Positions 52,118 through 60,627 of a stretch of 64,000 nt of DNA are shown piece by piece. Source of the stretch: Streptomyces sp. NBC_01471 (GTDB lineage: Bacteria > Actinomycetota > Actinomycetes > Streptomycetales > Streptomycetaceae); contig NZ_CP109450.1 in assembly GCF_041438865.1 (NCBI RefSeq), forward strand, positions 3,334,501 through 3,398,500, in the 5' to 3' direction. The notes under the pieces are model-generated. The model was not told the origin of the DNA and did not search any database. It was given only the letters and a program-made list of their open reading frames with translations. The number at the start of each line of letters is the position of its first letter. The stretch's first letter is position 1. A program made the position numbers and the translations under genes.

Positions 52118-53071
52118 ATGGCCGATACCGTCTCCACCCTCCCGCCCGTCAACGCCCTCTCCGACGACTCCACTCCCGGCTCCCTGATCACCCTCGACGG
52201 CCAGATCCAGTGGGGCGGGCTCCTCATGGGCACCGGTACGCCCTACCCGGTGGACCGCACCGGCATCACCGGCTGGGACGACCTGCCCGAGCTGGACCTC
52301 GGCGACGTGCTCAGGCCCGACCAGCACGGCGCCTGGCCCGGCGACCGCTGGGCCCAGCCCCGGCTGATCGGCGCGACCGTCTGGCTGGCCCCACCGGCGG
52401 GCACCGACCCGCTCGCCACCGCCAGGGCGTTCCGCTCCGCGACCGGCCCCGACGGCCAGGAACGCTGGCTCGCCGTCCGGCTGCTGGGCGAGACCCTGGC
52501 GGTCCGCGCCCGGGTCAGCCGCAGGGTCGTCCCGCAGGACCGCTCGTACGCCCTCCAGGGGTTCGCCAAGGTCAGCCTCCAGTGGACGGCGACCGACCCG
52601 CGCCGCTACGGCACCGTGCTGCACGACGCGGTCACCGGGCTGCCCGTCGGCGAGTCCGGTCTGACCTGGGACGACACCGCGGGCTCCGGCCTGCGATGGC
52701 CCTTGGACTGGGGCGCGGCCGGCGCGGCCGGATCGATCACCGCGGTCAACGGGGGCGGCGCCTCCGTACGGCCCGTCGTGGAGTTCCGCGGCCCCGTGGA
52801 GCGGCCGTCGCTGACCCGGCTCTCCGACGGGCGCCAGCTCCAGTACGACCTGGCGCTCGGTGCCGGGGACGTCCTCACGGTGGACACCGAGACGGGCACG
52901 GTGCTGCTCAACGACACCGCGTCCCGTATCTACACCGCCACCCCCGACTCCTCACCCGAGCAGCTGTTCCAGCTGGAGCCGGGCACCACCGACCTGGCGT
53001 TCCGCTCGGACGACACGACCCCGTCCCCGGGCGCCTCGGTCACCGTCCGCTGGCGCGACGGGCACTGGTGA
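52118..53071 (+). CDS. Distal tail protein (Dit-like)
   Basis: A 317-residue protein just after the tape measures, the Dit position. It shows the Dit N-terminal pattern (LDGQIQWGGLLMGTGTPYPVDRTGITGWDDLPELDLGDVLRPDQHGAWPGDR) and later RYGTVLHDAVTG and RPVVEFRGPVERPSLTRLSDGRQLQYDLALGAGDVLTVDTETGTVLLNDTASR, a galectin-like beta region. It would cap the tube as a hexameric ring joining tube to hub. ATG at 52118. Confidence 0.85.
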   Translation: MADTVSTLPPVNALSDDSTPGSLITLDGQIQWGGLLMGTGTPYPVDRTGITGWDDLPELDLGDVLRPDQHGAWPGDRWAQPRLIGATVWLAPPAGTDPLATARAFRSATGPDGQERWLAVRLLGETLAVRARVSRRVVPQDRSYALQGFAKVSLQWTATDPRRYGTVLHDAVTGLPVGESGLTWDDTAGSGLRWPLDWGAAGAAGSITAVNGGGASVRPVVEFRGPVERPSLTRLSDGRQLQYDLALGAGDVLTVDTETGTVLLNDTASRIYTATPDSSPEQLFQLEPGTTDLAFRSDDTTPSPGASVTVRWRDGHW

Positions 53072-53181
53072 CCACCCCGCCCGCCGCCTCCCTCTTGCGC
53101 TCCGCCGTTTCTCTCCCACTTCTCCCTCACCGCATTCCGCTTCTTTCCGCCCTGTCCCGCAGCCCCGTCCAGGAGGACCTC

Positions 53182-54387
53182 ATGCCCGTGCGCAGCGCAT
53201 GGCTCGTCAACCGCACCGACGCCGAGTCCGGCCAGTCCCGTTCCGACACCCGGCTCGCCCCGACCGGCACCATGACCCCGACGAGCGGACTCACCAGCCG
53301 CGGCGGCATCATCCCGGGCTCGCCCGACGGCAAGTCCCTGATGTCCGCGTTCTACGTCTTCAGCTCCACCGCCGGCATGACCGCGACCGTCGCCCCCGGC
53401 CGGGCCGTCGTCCAGGGCACCGCGGCGGCCGGCGCCTACCCGGTCGTGCTCACCGACTACACCACCGTCGTCTTCGCCGACGGTGACGCCAACAACCCGC
53501 GCGTCGACCTGGTGGTGCTGCGGATCTACGACGCGCAGTACGACAACACCGGCCGCACCGAAGCCGTCCTGGAGATCGTCCAGGGCAGCCCGGCCGGCAC
53601 CCCGCAGGCCCCGGCGGCGCCCGACGCCGCCCTGCCGTTGGCGACCGTGCAGATCCCGGCGGGCGCGTCGGTCGGCACCGGCGGCATCGCCTGGGCGAGC
53701 GCCGTGGCGAACCTCCGCACCAGCACCGTCGCCGCCGGCGGCATCCTGCCGCTGTACGGGAACACCGCCGAGGGGGGCGCGTACCCGGGCCAGTACCGCG
53801 ACATCAGCAGCCAGCTCCAGCGCTGGGACGGCTCGCAGTGGGTGAGCTACCCGAGCCAGACCTGCGGGATCGCCCCGGCCGGGCAGCTCGCCACCGGCGG
53901 TTACGTCGGCCAGTACCGGGACAACAACGGCCGTCTGGAGCGCTGGAGCGGCACTGCCTGGACCCTCGCCATGCCGAGCCCGGCGTTCGCGTACAACAAC
54001 GACGGCGGCAACTGCAAGACCACCACCTGGTCCGAGGCGCTGACCGCGACCACCGGTCCGACGGTGACCGCCACCTTCACCGCGCCGGTGTCGGGGAAGG
54101 TCCTGGTCACCGTGGGCTTCCAGGGCCAGCCGTCCATCGACGCCGGCTGGGGCCGGATGTCCGCGAACATCCGCAAGGACGGCGTCCTGGTCACCGGCCT
54201 GGGTGCCGACGAGACCCGTTCCGCCATCGACACCGGCCGGGGCGGCCAGTCGGTGAGCACCGTCTTCCCGGTCACCGGGCTGGTGGCGGGCGCCCAGTAC
54301 GCGGCCGTCTCGGCGTACTCCTCCAGCGCCACGACCAACAACCACTGGTTCGACAACCGGTTCGTCCGCGTCGACCCGATGCTCTGA
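53182..54387 (+). CDS. Minor tail protein with repeated GQYRD modules
   Basis: A 401-residue protein. The N-terminal half is a conserved phage minor-tail region (RLAPTGTMTPTSGLTSRGGIIPGSPDGKSLMSAFYVFSS, VVLTDYTTVVFADGDANNPRVDLVVLRIYDAQYD). Then two copies of a short module (YPGQYRDISSQLQRWDGSQW and YVGQYRDNNGRLERWSGTAW), and a C-terminal beta sandwich (TVTATFTAPVSGKVLVTVGFQGQPSIDAGWGRMSANIRKDG). Likely part of the tip or side fibre. AGGAGG before ATG at 53182. Confidence 0.75.
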   Translation: MPVRSAWLVNRTDAESGQSRSDTRLAPTGTMTPTSGLTSRGGIIPGSPDGKSLMSAFYVFSSTAGMTATVAPGRAVVQGTAAAGAYPVVLTDYTTVVFADGDANNPRVDLVVLRIYDAQYDNTGRTEAVLEIVQGSPAGTPQAPAAPDAALPLATVQIPAGASVGTGGIAWASAVANLRTSTVAAGGILPLYGNTAEGGAYPGQYRDISSQLQRWDGSQWVSYPSQTCGIAPAGQLATGGYVGQYRDNNGRLERWSGTAWTLAMPSPAFAYNNDGGNCKTTTWSEALTATTGPTVTATFTAPVSGKVLVTVGFQGQPSIDAGWGRMSANIRKDGVLVTGLGADETRSAIDTGRGGQSVSTVFPVTGLVAGAQYAAVSAYSSSATTNNHWFDNRFVRVDPML

Positions 54388-54397
54388 GGAGGGCGGC

Positions 54398-55522
54398 GTG
54401 ACGAGTTCGCCCCGTACGGCGTACACCCCGCTCACCCCTGTCTACCGGGCGGTCTTCTGCGACCTGCGCACCGACCGTGTCCTGGACGTACTGCCGCTCA
54501 CGGAGACCAAGTTCGACGACTACATCGGCAAGTCGGGCTCGCTGTCGGCGACGGTCCCGCTGCCGGACGCCGCGCTGGCGGGCCGGGCCCGCGCCGCGCT
54601 GGTGCCCGGCCGCACCGCGGTGTGGCTGGAGCGCGACGGCGACATCTGGTGGGGCGGGGTGCTGTGGACCTGCACCCCGTCGTCCGACGAACGCGGCCGG
54701 GTCCAGGTCGAGTTCCAGGCCGGCACCTTCGACTCCTACCTGGACCACCGCATCCTCGCGCAGGACGTCTCGTACACGGCGCTGGACCAGTTCGAGATCG
54801 CCCGGCTGCTGGTGGCACACGCCCAGGAGCAGCCGGGCGGTGACATCGGCATCCAGCTCGGGCACGAGATGTCCGGGGTGGCCCGGGACTGCGTCCTCGC
54901 CTACTCCTCACTCACCCGGATCCGTGAACTGCTCGACCAACAGGCCCAGTTGGCGGACGGCTTCGAGTGGCGGGTGCACTGCTACCGGGACGCCGAGGGC
55001 CGCCGCGCCAAGCGGCTCCAGCTCGGGCACCCGACCATCACCACCAGTTCCTTCGACATCGTCCTCGACCATCCGGGCCAGGTCATCACCTACAGCCTGC
55101 CGGCCGACTCGACCGTGCAGGCCGATGTGTGGGTGGCGCGCGGCGACTCGCCCAACACGGACCAGTCGGAGGAGTCCCAGCCGCTCACCGTGGCCGTGGA
55201 GTCGCCCGGGGACCTGGCGGACGGCTGGCCGCGTCTGGAGTCCACGTCGGACCACAGCGGGGTCACCGACGAGGCCACGCTGCGCTCCCTGGCCGGGGCG
55301 GAACTGGCCCGTCAGCGGATGCCGGAGGTCATCCCGGAGATCACCGTGCGGCTGGACGGCCGGATCAGCCCGGCGCTGCTGGGCGCGGGCATCCGGCTGC
55401 GGCTGCGCGACCTGTGGCACCAGGAGCCGCAGGACGAGCGGTACCGGATCGTCGGCATCGCGGTGGAGCCCCCGCAGCGCACCAAGGCCGAGACGGCGAC
55501 CCTCTATCTGGAAGGGGTATGA
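54398..55522 (+). CDS. Tail hub/tail-associated protein (siphovirus Gp37-like)
   Basis: A 374-residue protein with features of the Gp37-like siphovirus family (ReqiPepy6): YRAVFCDLRTDRVLDVLPLTETKFDDYIGKSGSLSATVPL, AVWLERDGDIWWGGVLWTC, VEFQAGTFDSYLDHRILAQDVSYTALDQFEIARLLVAHAQ and RIVGIAVEPPQRTKAETATLYLEGV. Such proteins form the baseplate hub trimer at the tail tip. GTG start with GGAGG 5 bases upstream, 10 bases after the preceding gene. Confidence 0.8.
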   Translation: MTSSPRTAYTPLTPVYRAVFCDLRTDRVLDVLPLTETKFDDYIGKSGSLSATVPLPDAALAGRARAALVPGRTAVWLERDGDIWWGGVLWTCTPSSDERGRVQVEFQAGTFDSYLDHRILAQDVSYTALDQFEIARLLVAHAQEQPGGDIGIQLGHEMSGVARDCVLAYSSLTRIRELLDQQAQLADGFEWRVHCYRDAEGRRAKRLQLGHPTITTSSFDIVLDHPGQVITYSLPADSTVQADVWVARGDSPNTDQSEESQPLTVAVESPGDLADGWPRLESTSDHSGVTDEATLRSLAGAELARQRMPEVIPEITVRLDGRISPALLGAGIRLRLRDLWHQEPQDERYRIVGIAVEPPQRTKAETATLYLEGV

Positions 55523-55525
55523 GAC

Positions 55526-56272
55526 ATGGCCACCATCCCCACCGATCTCCTGGACCGCATCCGGGACATCGAGCGCCGTATCCGCGGGCTGATGGCGAGC
55601 GCCAACAGCAGTCCGCCGATGAACCAGGTCGGCAACGGCGACATCGTCGTCGGCGACCAGGGCCGCGTCCGCGTCCGGACCTCGCTGGGCGAGGACCTGC
55701 TGCTGGCCGGCCGGGTACAGCCGGACCGGGACAGCGAGACCCAGCAGTACCAGCAGGGGCTCGAACTGCGGCGCGACGACGGCTCGCTGGCGCTGTCCCT
55801 GGTCACCGCCGACCCGGCGAACTCCCCGGTGCAGGCGCTGCGCGTCCTCGACCACAAGGGCGACACGGTCCTGGCGACCGACTCGGGCCGGGGCGGCCTG
55901 GCCCGCCCCTACCTGCCGTTCCCGACCCCGGTGCCGGTGGGCACGGCGGGCTGGGAGACCACCGGCGCCACCGACTGGACCACGCTCTACGCGGGCCCCG
56001 GCTTCGCCCAGCACCCCAAGGTGTACTGCGCGATCGCCGTCTCCGGGACCGTGGGAGCAGCCGTCCGGCTGCTGGTCAACGGTGAGGTGGTCGGTGCGGA
56101 ACAGACCCTCGCCGGGGCCGCCGGGCAGACGGTGGCCCTGACCGTGACCCTGGTGGAGGACCTCCCCGCCTCCTTCGGCGACACGGTGTCCTTCGAGATC
56201 CAGGCGAAGGCCCCGGCCGCCGGCACCACCGTCGCCTGCCAGCCGCGCGGACTGTACGGGGTGCAGTCCTAG
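55526..56272 (+). CDS. Minor tail/tip protein
   Basis: A 248-residue protein 3 bases after the hub gene. An N-terminal helix (LDRIRDIERRIRGLMASAN) is followed by NGDIVVGDQGRVRVRTSLGEDLLLAGRV and a beta-rich C-terminal half (WTTLYAGPGFAQHPKVYCAIAVSGTVGAAVRLLVNGEVVGAEQTLAGAAGQTVALTVTL), a fold seen in phage tip attachment proteins. Role in the tail tip inferred from place. The DNA after it is a 15-bp tandem repeat. Confidence 0.7.
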   Translation: MATIPTDLLDRIRDIERRIRGLMASANSSPPMNQVGNGDIVVGDQGRVRVRTSLGEDLLLAGRVQPDRDSETQQYQQGLELRRDDGSLALSLVTADPANSPVQALRVLDHKGDTVLATDSGRGGLARPYLPFPTPVPVGTAGWETTGATDWTTLYAGPGFAQHPKVYCAIAVSGTVGAAVRLLVNGEVVGAEQTLAGAAGQTVALTVTLVEDLPASFGDTVSFEIQAKAPAAGTTVACQPRGLYGVQS

Positions 56273-56290
56273 GGACACTCGTCCGCCCTG

Positions 56291-56365
56291 CCGGTGTCGT
56301 ACCGGCCGGTGTCGTACAGGCCTGTGTCGTACCGGCCGGCGTCGTACGGGCCGGTGTCGTACCGG
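56291..56365. repeat. Five tandem 15-bp units before the tail fibre gene
   Basis: CCGGTGTCGTACCGG and four close variants in direct succession. In the fibre frame they would encode a repeated PVSYR pentapeptide, but the frame has no clear start before them and the fibre has its own ribosome site downstream. Confidence 0.85.
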
Positions 56366-56515
56366 CCGGCGTTCTGCCCGCTCCGTGCTGCCACACCCCG
56401 TCATGCCCCCGTCATGCCGCCTTTCCCGGGCCGACCGCCCCGCCCCGTTCCGGCGGAGACGGCCGGCCCACCCCTTTCCGTATTCCCGTATGCCACCCGA
56501 CCCATCGGAGTTTCC

Positions 56516-57964
56516 GTGCTGCCCGAATCCATCCCGACCGTCCGGCTCACCGCCCAGTACCTCTCCCTCGACGGCCACCCGCTGAGCGGAAGCGTCGAGT
56601 TCCAGCCACCGGCTCTGCTCACCCACTCCGAGGCCGACCTGTTCGTCGGCGGCCCGGCCACCGCGAACCTCGACTCCGAGGGCCGTCTCGATGTGGTGCT
56701 CCCGGCCACCGACGCCGAGGGCTGGAACCCGTTCGGCTGGACGTACACCGTCACCGAGCGCCTCAACGGGGTCGGCAGGAGCCGGACTTACCACATCGCC
56801 CTGTCGGTGACCGCCCCCGAGGTCGACCTCGCTGACATCGCCCCTGCCGACCCGGCCGGGGCCCAGTACGTCACCGTGCCGGGCCCCACCGGGCCGCAGG
56901 GCGAGCCGGGACCCGAGGGGCCGGCCGGACCGGTCCGCTCGGTCAACGGCCACACCGAGGCGGACATCATCCTGACCGCCGCCGAGATCAGCGCCCTGGC
57001 CACGTCGGCGGCCGGGCAGGCCGGCGGAGTCGCCCAGCTCGACGCCGACGGCAAGGTGCCGCTGAACCAGCTGCCGGACGGCACCGGCGAAGGCGTCACC
57101 TCCGTCAACGGCAGGACCGGTGCCGTCACCCTGGCCGCCGCCGACCTGGGCGCGCTGACTCAGGCCTCCGGCGATGCCCGGTACCTGGCGGTCGACGCCG
57201 CGCCCGTCCTCTCCGTCAACGGGCAGACCGGCACGGTCACCCTGACGGCAGCCGACCTGTCCGCCGTCTCCGCCGACCAGGCCGTCCTGCTCACCGGCAG
57301 CCAGACCATCGCCGGTGCCAAGACGTTCTCCACCGTCCCCACGGTCACCGCCGACCCGGCCAACGCCAACCAGCTGGTGCGCCGCTCCTACGTGGACACC
57401 GTGGCCTCGTCGGGGACATGGACGCCGGCCGCCCTGGGCTTCAAGTCCTGGGCGTTCGACCCGGCGACGTCCTCCGTGACGAACCCGCAGTACTGCATCA
57501 ACGGCACCGTCTACCTGATCGGCGTACCGCTGACGACGGCAGCGACCGTCACCAACGTCGTCTTCTACGTACCCGGTTACGCGGGCGGCGGCCTCGCCGC
57601 CACGTCCTACGCCGGTCTGTACACCAGCGCCGGCGTGCGGGTCGGCGTCACCGGCACACTCGACAAGCTGATCACCACGACCGGGGGCACCACTTTTGTC
57701 CTGAAACTGACGACGGCCTACGCCGCCGCCGCGGGCAACTACTGGGTGGCGCTGCTGGTCAACGGGCCCGATCCGAAGACCAACGGCCCCGCCTTCATGG
57801 TGGGCGCCAGCGTCGGCAACTACCCGGGCGGCAGCGCACGGATGCCCGGCGCGTTCGTCCGGCACGCGCGGCTCGCCGCCACCGGACAGACCTCGCTGCC
57901 CGCCTCGTTCACCCCCTCCACCATCGTCGCGGACGCCAACGCCATCTGGGCCGCCGTCTCCTGA
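56516..57964 (+). CDS. Collagen-like tail fibre
   Basis: A 482-residue fibre. An N-terminal attachment domain (IPTVRLTAQYLSLDGHPLSGSVEFQPP) is followed by a short collagen-like stretch (GPTGPQGEPGPEGPAGP) and three tandem modules of VNGxTGxVTLxAADLxAL type. The C-terminus is a beta-rich receptor-binding domain (NPQYCINGTVYLIGVPLTTAATVTNVVFYVPGYAG...WVALLVNGP). It likely sets which cells the particle binds. GTG at 56516 with GGAG five bases upstream. Confidence 0.8.
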   Translation: MLPESIPTVRLTAQYLSLDGHPLSGSVEFQPPALLTHSEADLFVGGPATANLDSEGRLDVVLPATDAEGWNPFGWTYTVTERLNGVGRSRTYHIALSVTAPEVDLADIAPADPAGAQYVTVPGPTGPQGEPGPEGPAGPVRSVNGHTEADIILTAAEISALATSAAGQAGGVAQLDADGKVPLNQLPDGTGEGVTSVNGRTGAVTLAAADLGALTQASGDARYLAVDAAPVLSVNGQTGTVTLTAADLSAVSADQAVLLTGSQTIAGAKTFSTVPTVTADPANANQLVRRSYVDTVASSGTWTPAALGFKSWAFDPATSSVTNPQYCINGTVYLIGVPLTTAATVTNVVFYVPGYAGGGLAATSYAGLYTSAGVRVGVTGTLDKLITTTGGTTFVLKLTTAYAAAAGNYWVALLVNGPDPKTNGPAFMVGASVGNYPGGSARMPGAFVRHARLAATGQTSLPASFTPSTIVADANAIWAAVS

Positions 57965-58008
57965 CCCGGGCGCCCCGGCCAATTCCCGTACGGGAGGCCC
58001 GGCCGTAC

Positions 58009-58043
58009 AGGGGCCCCGCGGCCTGCCCGGCCGCGGGGCCCCT
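58009..58043 (+). terminator. 15-bp perfect stem after the tail fibre gene
   Basis: AGGGGCCCCGCGGCC and its complement with a 5-base loop, 45 bases after the fibre stop. CGATTCCCAGCC-type short repeats (about 58088-58137) follow before the amidase gene. Confidence 0.7.
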
Positions 58044-58149
58044 CCTCCCGATCCCCGCCAGGATCTCCCCGCCCCGAGTCCCCGCCTGATTCCCTCTCCG
58101 ATTCCGAGCCCGATTCCCAGCCCGATTCCCAGCCCGAGGAGTCACCACC

Positions 58150-59013
58150 ATGGCCACCCCGCTCACCGCCGACGCCCTGGTCAGTGCCCTGACCGCCGAA
58201 GGCGTCCGGATCGTCGAATACGGCGACTGGCGCAACCACAACCGCAACACCAAGGGCGCCTGGGGCCCCGTCAACGGCGTCATCGTCCACCACACCGTCA
58301 CCTCCGGCACCGACAGTTCCGTCGCCTTCTGCTACAACGGCGACTCCGAACTGCCCGGCCCGCTCTGCCACGGCGTCATCGCCAAGGACGGCACGGTCCA
58401 CCTGGTCGGCAACGGCCGGGCCAACCACGCCGGTCTGGGCGACGACGACGTGCTGACCGCCGTCATCAACGAGACCGCGCTGCCGGCACCGGACGAGGAC
58501 GGCACCGACGGCAACACCCGCTTCTACGGCTTCGAGTGCGTCAACCTCGGGGACGGCTCCGACCCGTGGCCCGAAGCGCAACTGGAAGCCATCGCCCGGG
58601 TGTCCGCCGCGATCTGCCGTGCGCACGGCTGGCACGCCGCATCGGTCATCGGCCATCTGGAGTGGACCAGCCGGAAGATCGACCCGAAGGGCTTCAGCAT
58701 GGTGTCGATGCGCACCCGGGTTGCCGCCCTGCTGGCCGGCACGCCGGGCGCGAGCGCCACGCACTACCAGCCGTTCCCGGGCGTCGCCTACTTCCTGTCC
58801 GCGCCCCACTCCACGATCGTGGCCGCGATGGGCGGCCGGCTGGTCGCCGAGGGCTGCTCCGCCTACACCGACGGCCCGGACCCGCAGTGGAGCGAGGCCG
58901 ACCGCGCCTCGTACGCCAAGTGGCAGCAGAAGCTCGGCTACACCGGCGCCGACGCGGACGGCTGGCCGGGCGCCACCTCGTGGAACGCCCTGCAGGTCCC
59001 GTACACCGCCTGA
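58150..59013 (+). CDS. N-acetylmuramoyl-L-alanine amidase 1 (Amidase_2)
   Basis: A 287-residue endolysin-like enzyme that cleaves the amide between MurNAc and L-Ala. Zinc-ligand histidines are visible in VIVHHTVTSG and GHLEWTSRKIDPKGF, with LCHGVIAKDGTVHLVGNGRANHAG and WHAASVIGH conserved. The C-terminal 80 residues (YQPFPGVAYFLSAPHSTIVAAMGGRLVAEGCSAY...WPGATSWNALQVPY) form a peptidoglycan-binding-like domain known from actinophage lysins. No signal peptide, so release needs the holin or tail. Closely related to the second amidase gene. Confidence 0.93.
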   Translation: MATPLTADALVSALTAEGVRIVEYGDWRNHNRNTKGAWGPVNGVIVHHTVTSGTDSSVAFCYNGDSELPGPLCHGVIAKDGTVHLVGNGRANHAGLGDDDVLTAVINETALPAPDEDGTDGNTRFYGFECVNLGDGSDPWPEAQLEAIARVSAAICRAHGWHAASVIGHLEWTSRKIDPKGFSMVSMRTRVAALLAGTPGASATHYQPFPGVAYFLSAPHSTIVAAMGGRLVAEGCSAYTDGPDPQWSEADRASYAKWQQKLGYTGADADGWPGATSWNALQVPYTA

Positions 59014-59022
59014 CCCCTGCCG

Positions 59023-59060
59023 GGCCGGGCGCGCAACCGCACCACCCGCCCCGCCCGGCC
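59023..59060 (+). terminator. Hairpin after amidase 1
   Basis: GGCCGGGCG pairs with CGCCCGGCC around a 20-base loop, 9 bases after the amidase stop. Confidence 0.5.
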
Positions 59061-59085
59061 GCACCATCGCGCGAAAGGCGCTCGC

Positions 59086-59370
59086 ATGACCCCAACCACC
59101 ATCCGTGCCCTGCGCACGGTCGTCCAGACCGCCGTGGGGATCGCCATCGCACTCCCCGCCCTCGTCGACAGCGGGACCCTGCCCCGCTCGCTGCCCTGGG
59201 TGGGCGCGGCCCTCACCGTCTCGGGCCTGCTGTCCCGCGTCATGGCCGTGCCCGCCGTACAGTCCCTGCTCCCGGCGTGGCTGACCACCTCCGACAGCGT
59301 TCCGGTGTCCGGGGCCCCGGACACCACCACCGCACCGGCGCCCGCTCCGGCCGCTCATGCCGCCGACTGA
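59086..59370 (+). CDS. Putative holin
   Basis: A 94-residue protein with two hydrophobic stretches (VVQTAVGIAIALPALVDSG and WVGAALTVSGLLSRVMAVPAVQSLLPAW) and a soluble Ala/Pro-rich tail. Small size, two membrane segments and place between the amidase genes fit a phage holin that lets endolysin through the membrane. Its end overlaps the next gene by 14 bases. Confidence 0.65.
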   Translation: MTPTTIRALRTVVQTAVGIAIALPALVDSGTLPRSLPWVGAALTVSGLLSRVMAVPAVQSLLPAWLTTSDSVPVSGAPDTTTAPAPAPAAHAAD

Positions 59371-59620
59371 CGCAAACGACCCGGTCGCCATCGCCCGCGA
59401 ACTGGAGCGGCTCAGGGGAACCATGGAGGCGGGTTTCGCCCGCGCCGACGGTTCCCTGGCCCTGCTGGTGCAGCGCAGCGACCAGACCGACCGGCAACTC
59501 GCCGACCACGAAACCCGCCTCGACGCCCTGGAACGCGCCCGCTGGCCACTGACCAGCATCGGCGCCTTCACCGGTGTCGCGGTCGCCACCCTCACCCTGT
59601 GGGAAGTGCTGGCGCGCTGA
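59357..59620 (+). CDS. XhlA-like holin-associated small membrane protein
   Basis: An 87-residue protein with a helical coiled N-terminus (IARELERLRGTMEAGFARADGSLALLVQRSDQTDRQLADHETRLDALER) and one C-terminal membrane segment (LTSIGAFTGVAVATLTLWEVL). This is the layout of hemolysin XhlA-like proteins of PBSX-type lysis cassettes. Overlaps the holin-like gene, so made together. Confidence 0.65.
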   Translation: MPPTDANDPVAIARELERLRGTMEAGFARADGSLALLVQRSDQTDRQLADHETRLDALERARWPLTSIGAFTGVAVATLTLWEVLAR

Positions 59621-59647
59621 CCGCCGCCACCTCCGACCACCACCGCG

Positions 59648-59684
59648 GGCCGCCGCCGTCCTCCGGGACGGGACGACGGCGGCC
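59648..59684 (+). terminator. Hairpin after the XhlA-like gene
   Basis: GGCCGCCGCCGTCC pairs with GGACGACGGCGGCC (one mismatch) across a 9-base loop, before the second amidase gene. Confidence 0.55.
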
Positions 59685-59736
59685 TCCCGTGCACACCCCC
59701 CTTCCTGCGAACTTCGCGCCCTCCTGGAGGAATCCG

Positions 59737-60627
59737 ATGGCCACCCCGCTCTCCGCCGCCGCTCTCGTCGCGGCTCTGAAGAAGGAAGGCGTCACCGTCG
59801 TCGAACACGCCGGCTGGCGCACCCACAACCGCAACGCGAAGGGCGCCTGGGGCCCGGTGAACGGCGTGATGATCCACCACACCGTCACCTTGGGCACCAC
59901 CGCCACCGTGGCCCTCTGCTACAACGGCCGGTCCGACCTGCCGGGACCGCTCTGCCACGGCGTCATCGCGAAGGACGGCACCGTCCACCTGGTCGGCAAC
60001 GGCCGCGCCAACCACGCGGGCGCCGGTGACCCGGACGTGCTGGCCGCCACCGTCGCCGAGCGGAGCACGCTGCCGGCCCCCAACCAGCAGAGCACCGACG
60101 GCAACACGCACTTCTACGGCTTCGAGTGCGAGAACCTCGGCAACGGCAAGGACCCCTGGCCGGAGGCCCAGCTCACGGCGATCACGAAGGCGTCCGCCGC
60201 GATCTGCCGTGCCCACGGCTGGAGCGCCGCCTCCGTCATCGGGCACAAGGAGTGGACGAACACCAAGATCGACCCGGCCGGCTTCACGATGGCCTCCCTG
60301 CGCACCCGGATCGCGACCCGCCTGGCCTCCGGCGCATCCCACGGATCCCCTTCATCGGGCAACTCGGGCTCGGGCCCTGCCTACCAGCCGTTCCCGGGCG
60401 CCGACTGGTTCAGGAAGAAGCCGAAGTCGGCCGTCGTCACCGCGATGGGCAAGCGCCTGACCGCCGAGGGCTGCTCCGCCTACCGCTCCGGCCCGGGTCC
60501 CCAGTGGACGGACGCGGACCGCGCCTCGTACGCCAAGTGGCAGCGCAAGCTGGGTTACAGCGGCACCGACGCGGACGGCTGGCCGGGCGCCACCTCGTGG
60601 AAGGCCCTGCGGATCCCCACGTCCTGA
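59737..60627 (+). CDS. N-acetylmuramoyl-L-alanine amidase 2 (Amidase_2)
   Basis: A 296-residue paralogue of the first amidase with the same motifs (VMIHHTVTLGT, LCHGVIAKDGTVHLVGNGRANHAG, GHKEWTNTKIDPAGF) and the same C-terminal wall-binding-like domain (YQPFPGADWFRKKPKSAVVTAMGKRLTAEGCSAYRSGPGPQWTDADR). It differs by a Ser/Gly linker (SHGSPSSGNSGSGP). ATG at 59737 after GGAGG. The last gene of the tail region; the tRNA-Thr gene follows in the opposite direction. Confidence 0.93.
   Translation: MATPLSAAALVAALKKEGVTVVEHAGWRTHNRNAKGAWGPVNGVMIHHTVTLGTTATVALCYNGRSDLPGPLCHGVIAKDGTVHLVGNGRANHAGAGDPDVLAATVAERSTLPAPNQQSTDGNTHFYGFECENLGNGKDPWPEAQLTAITKASAAICRAHGWSAASVIGHKEWTNTKIDPAGFTMASLRTRIATRLASGASHGSPSSGNSGSGPAYQPFPGADWFRKKPKSAVVTAMGKRLTAEGCSAYRSGPGPQWTDADRASYAKWQRKLGYSGTDADGWPGATSWKALRIPTS

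Noticed and set aside
56294..56515. N-terminal extension of the tail fibre through the PVSYR repeats
   Set aside because: No ribosome site before it, and the GTG at 56516 has GGAG at good distance with the conserved domain starting there.
54908..57982. 1024-residue minus-strand open frame across the tail genes
   Set aside because: It lies opposite well-supported tail genes with good codon use and ribosome sites; long antisense frames are common in this GC-rich DNA, and its sequence is Gly/Arg/Val-rich with no motifs.
44379..60627. Contractile injection system
   Set aside because: No sheath, baseplate wedge, spike-tip PAAR or AAA ATPase genes; the tape measures, Dit and hub are of siphovirus type.
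41293..60627. Complete or inducible prophage
   Set aside because: No integrase, terminase, portal, capsid, protease or replication genes found on either strand, and no att duplication seen.
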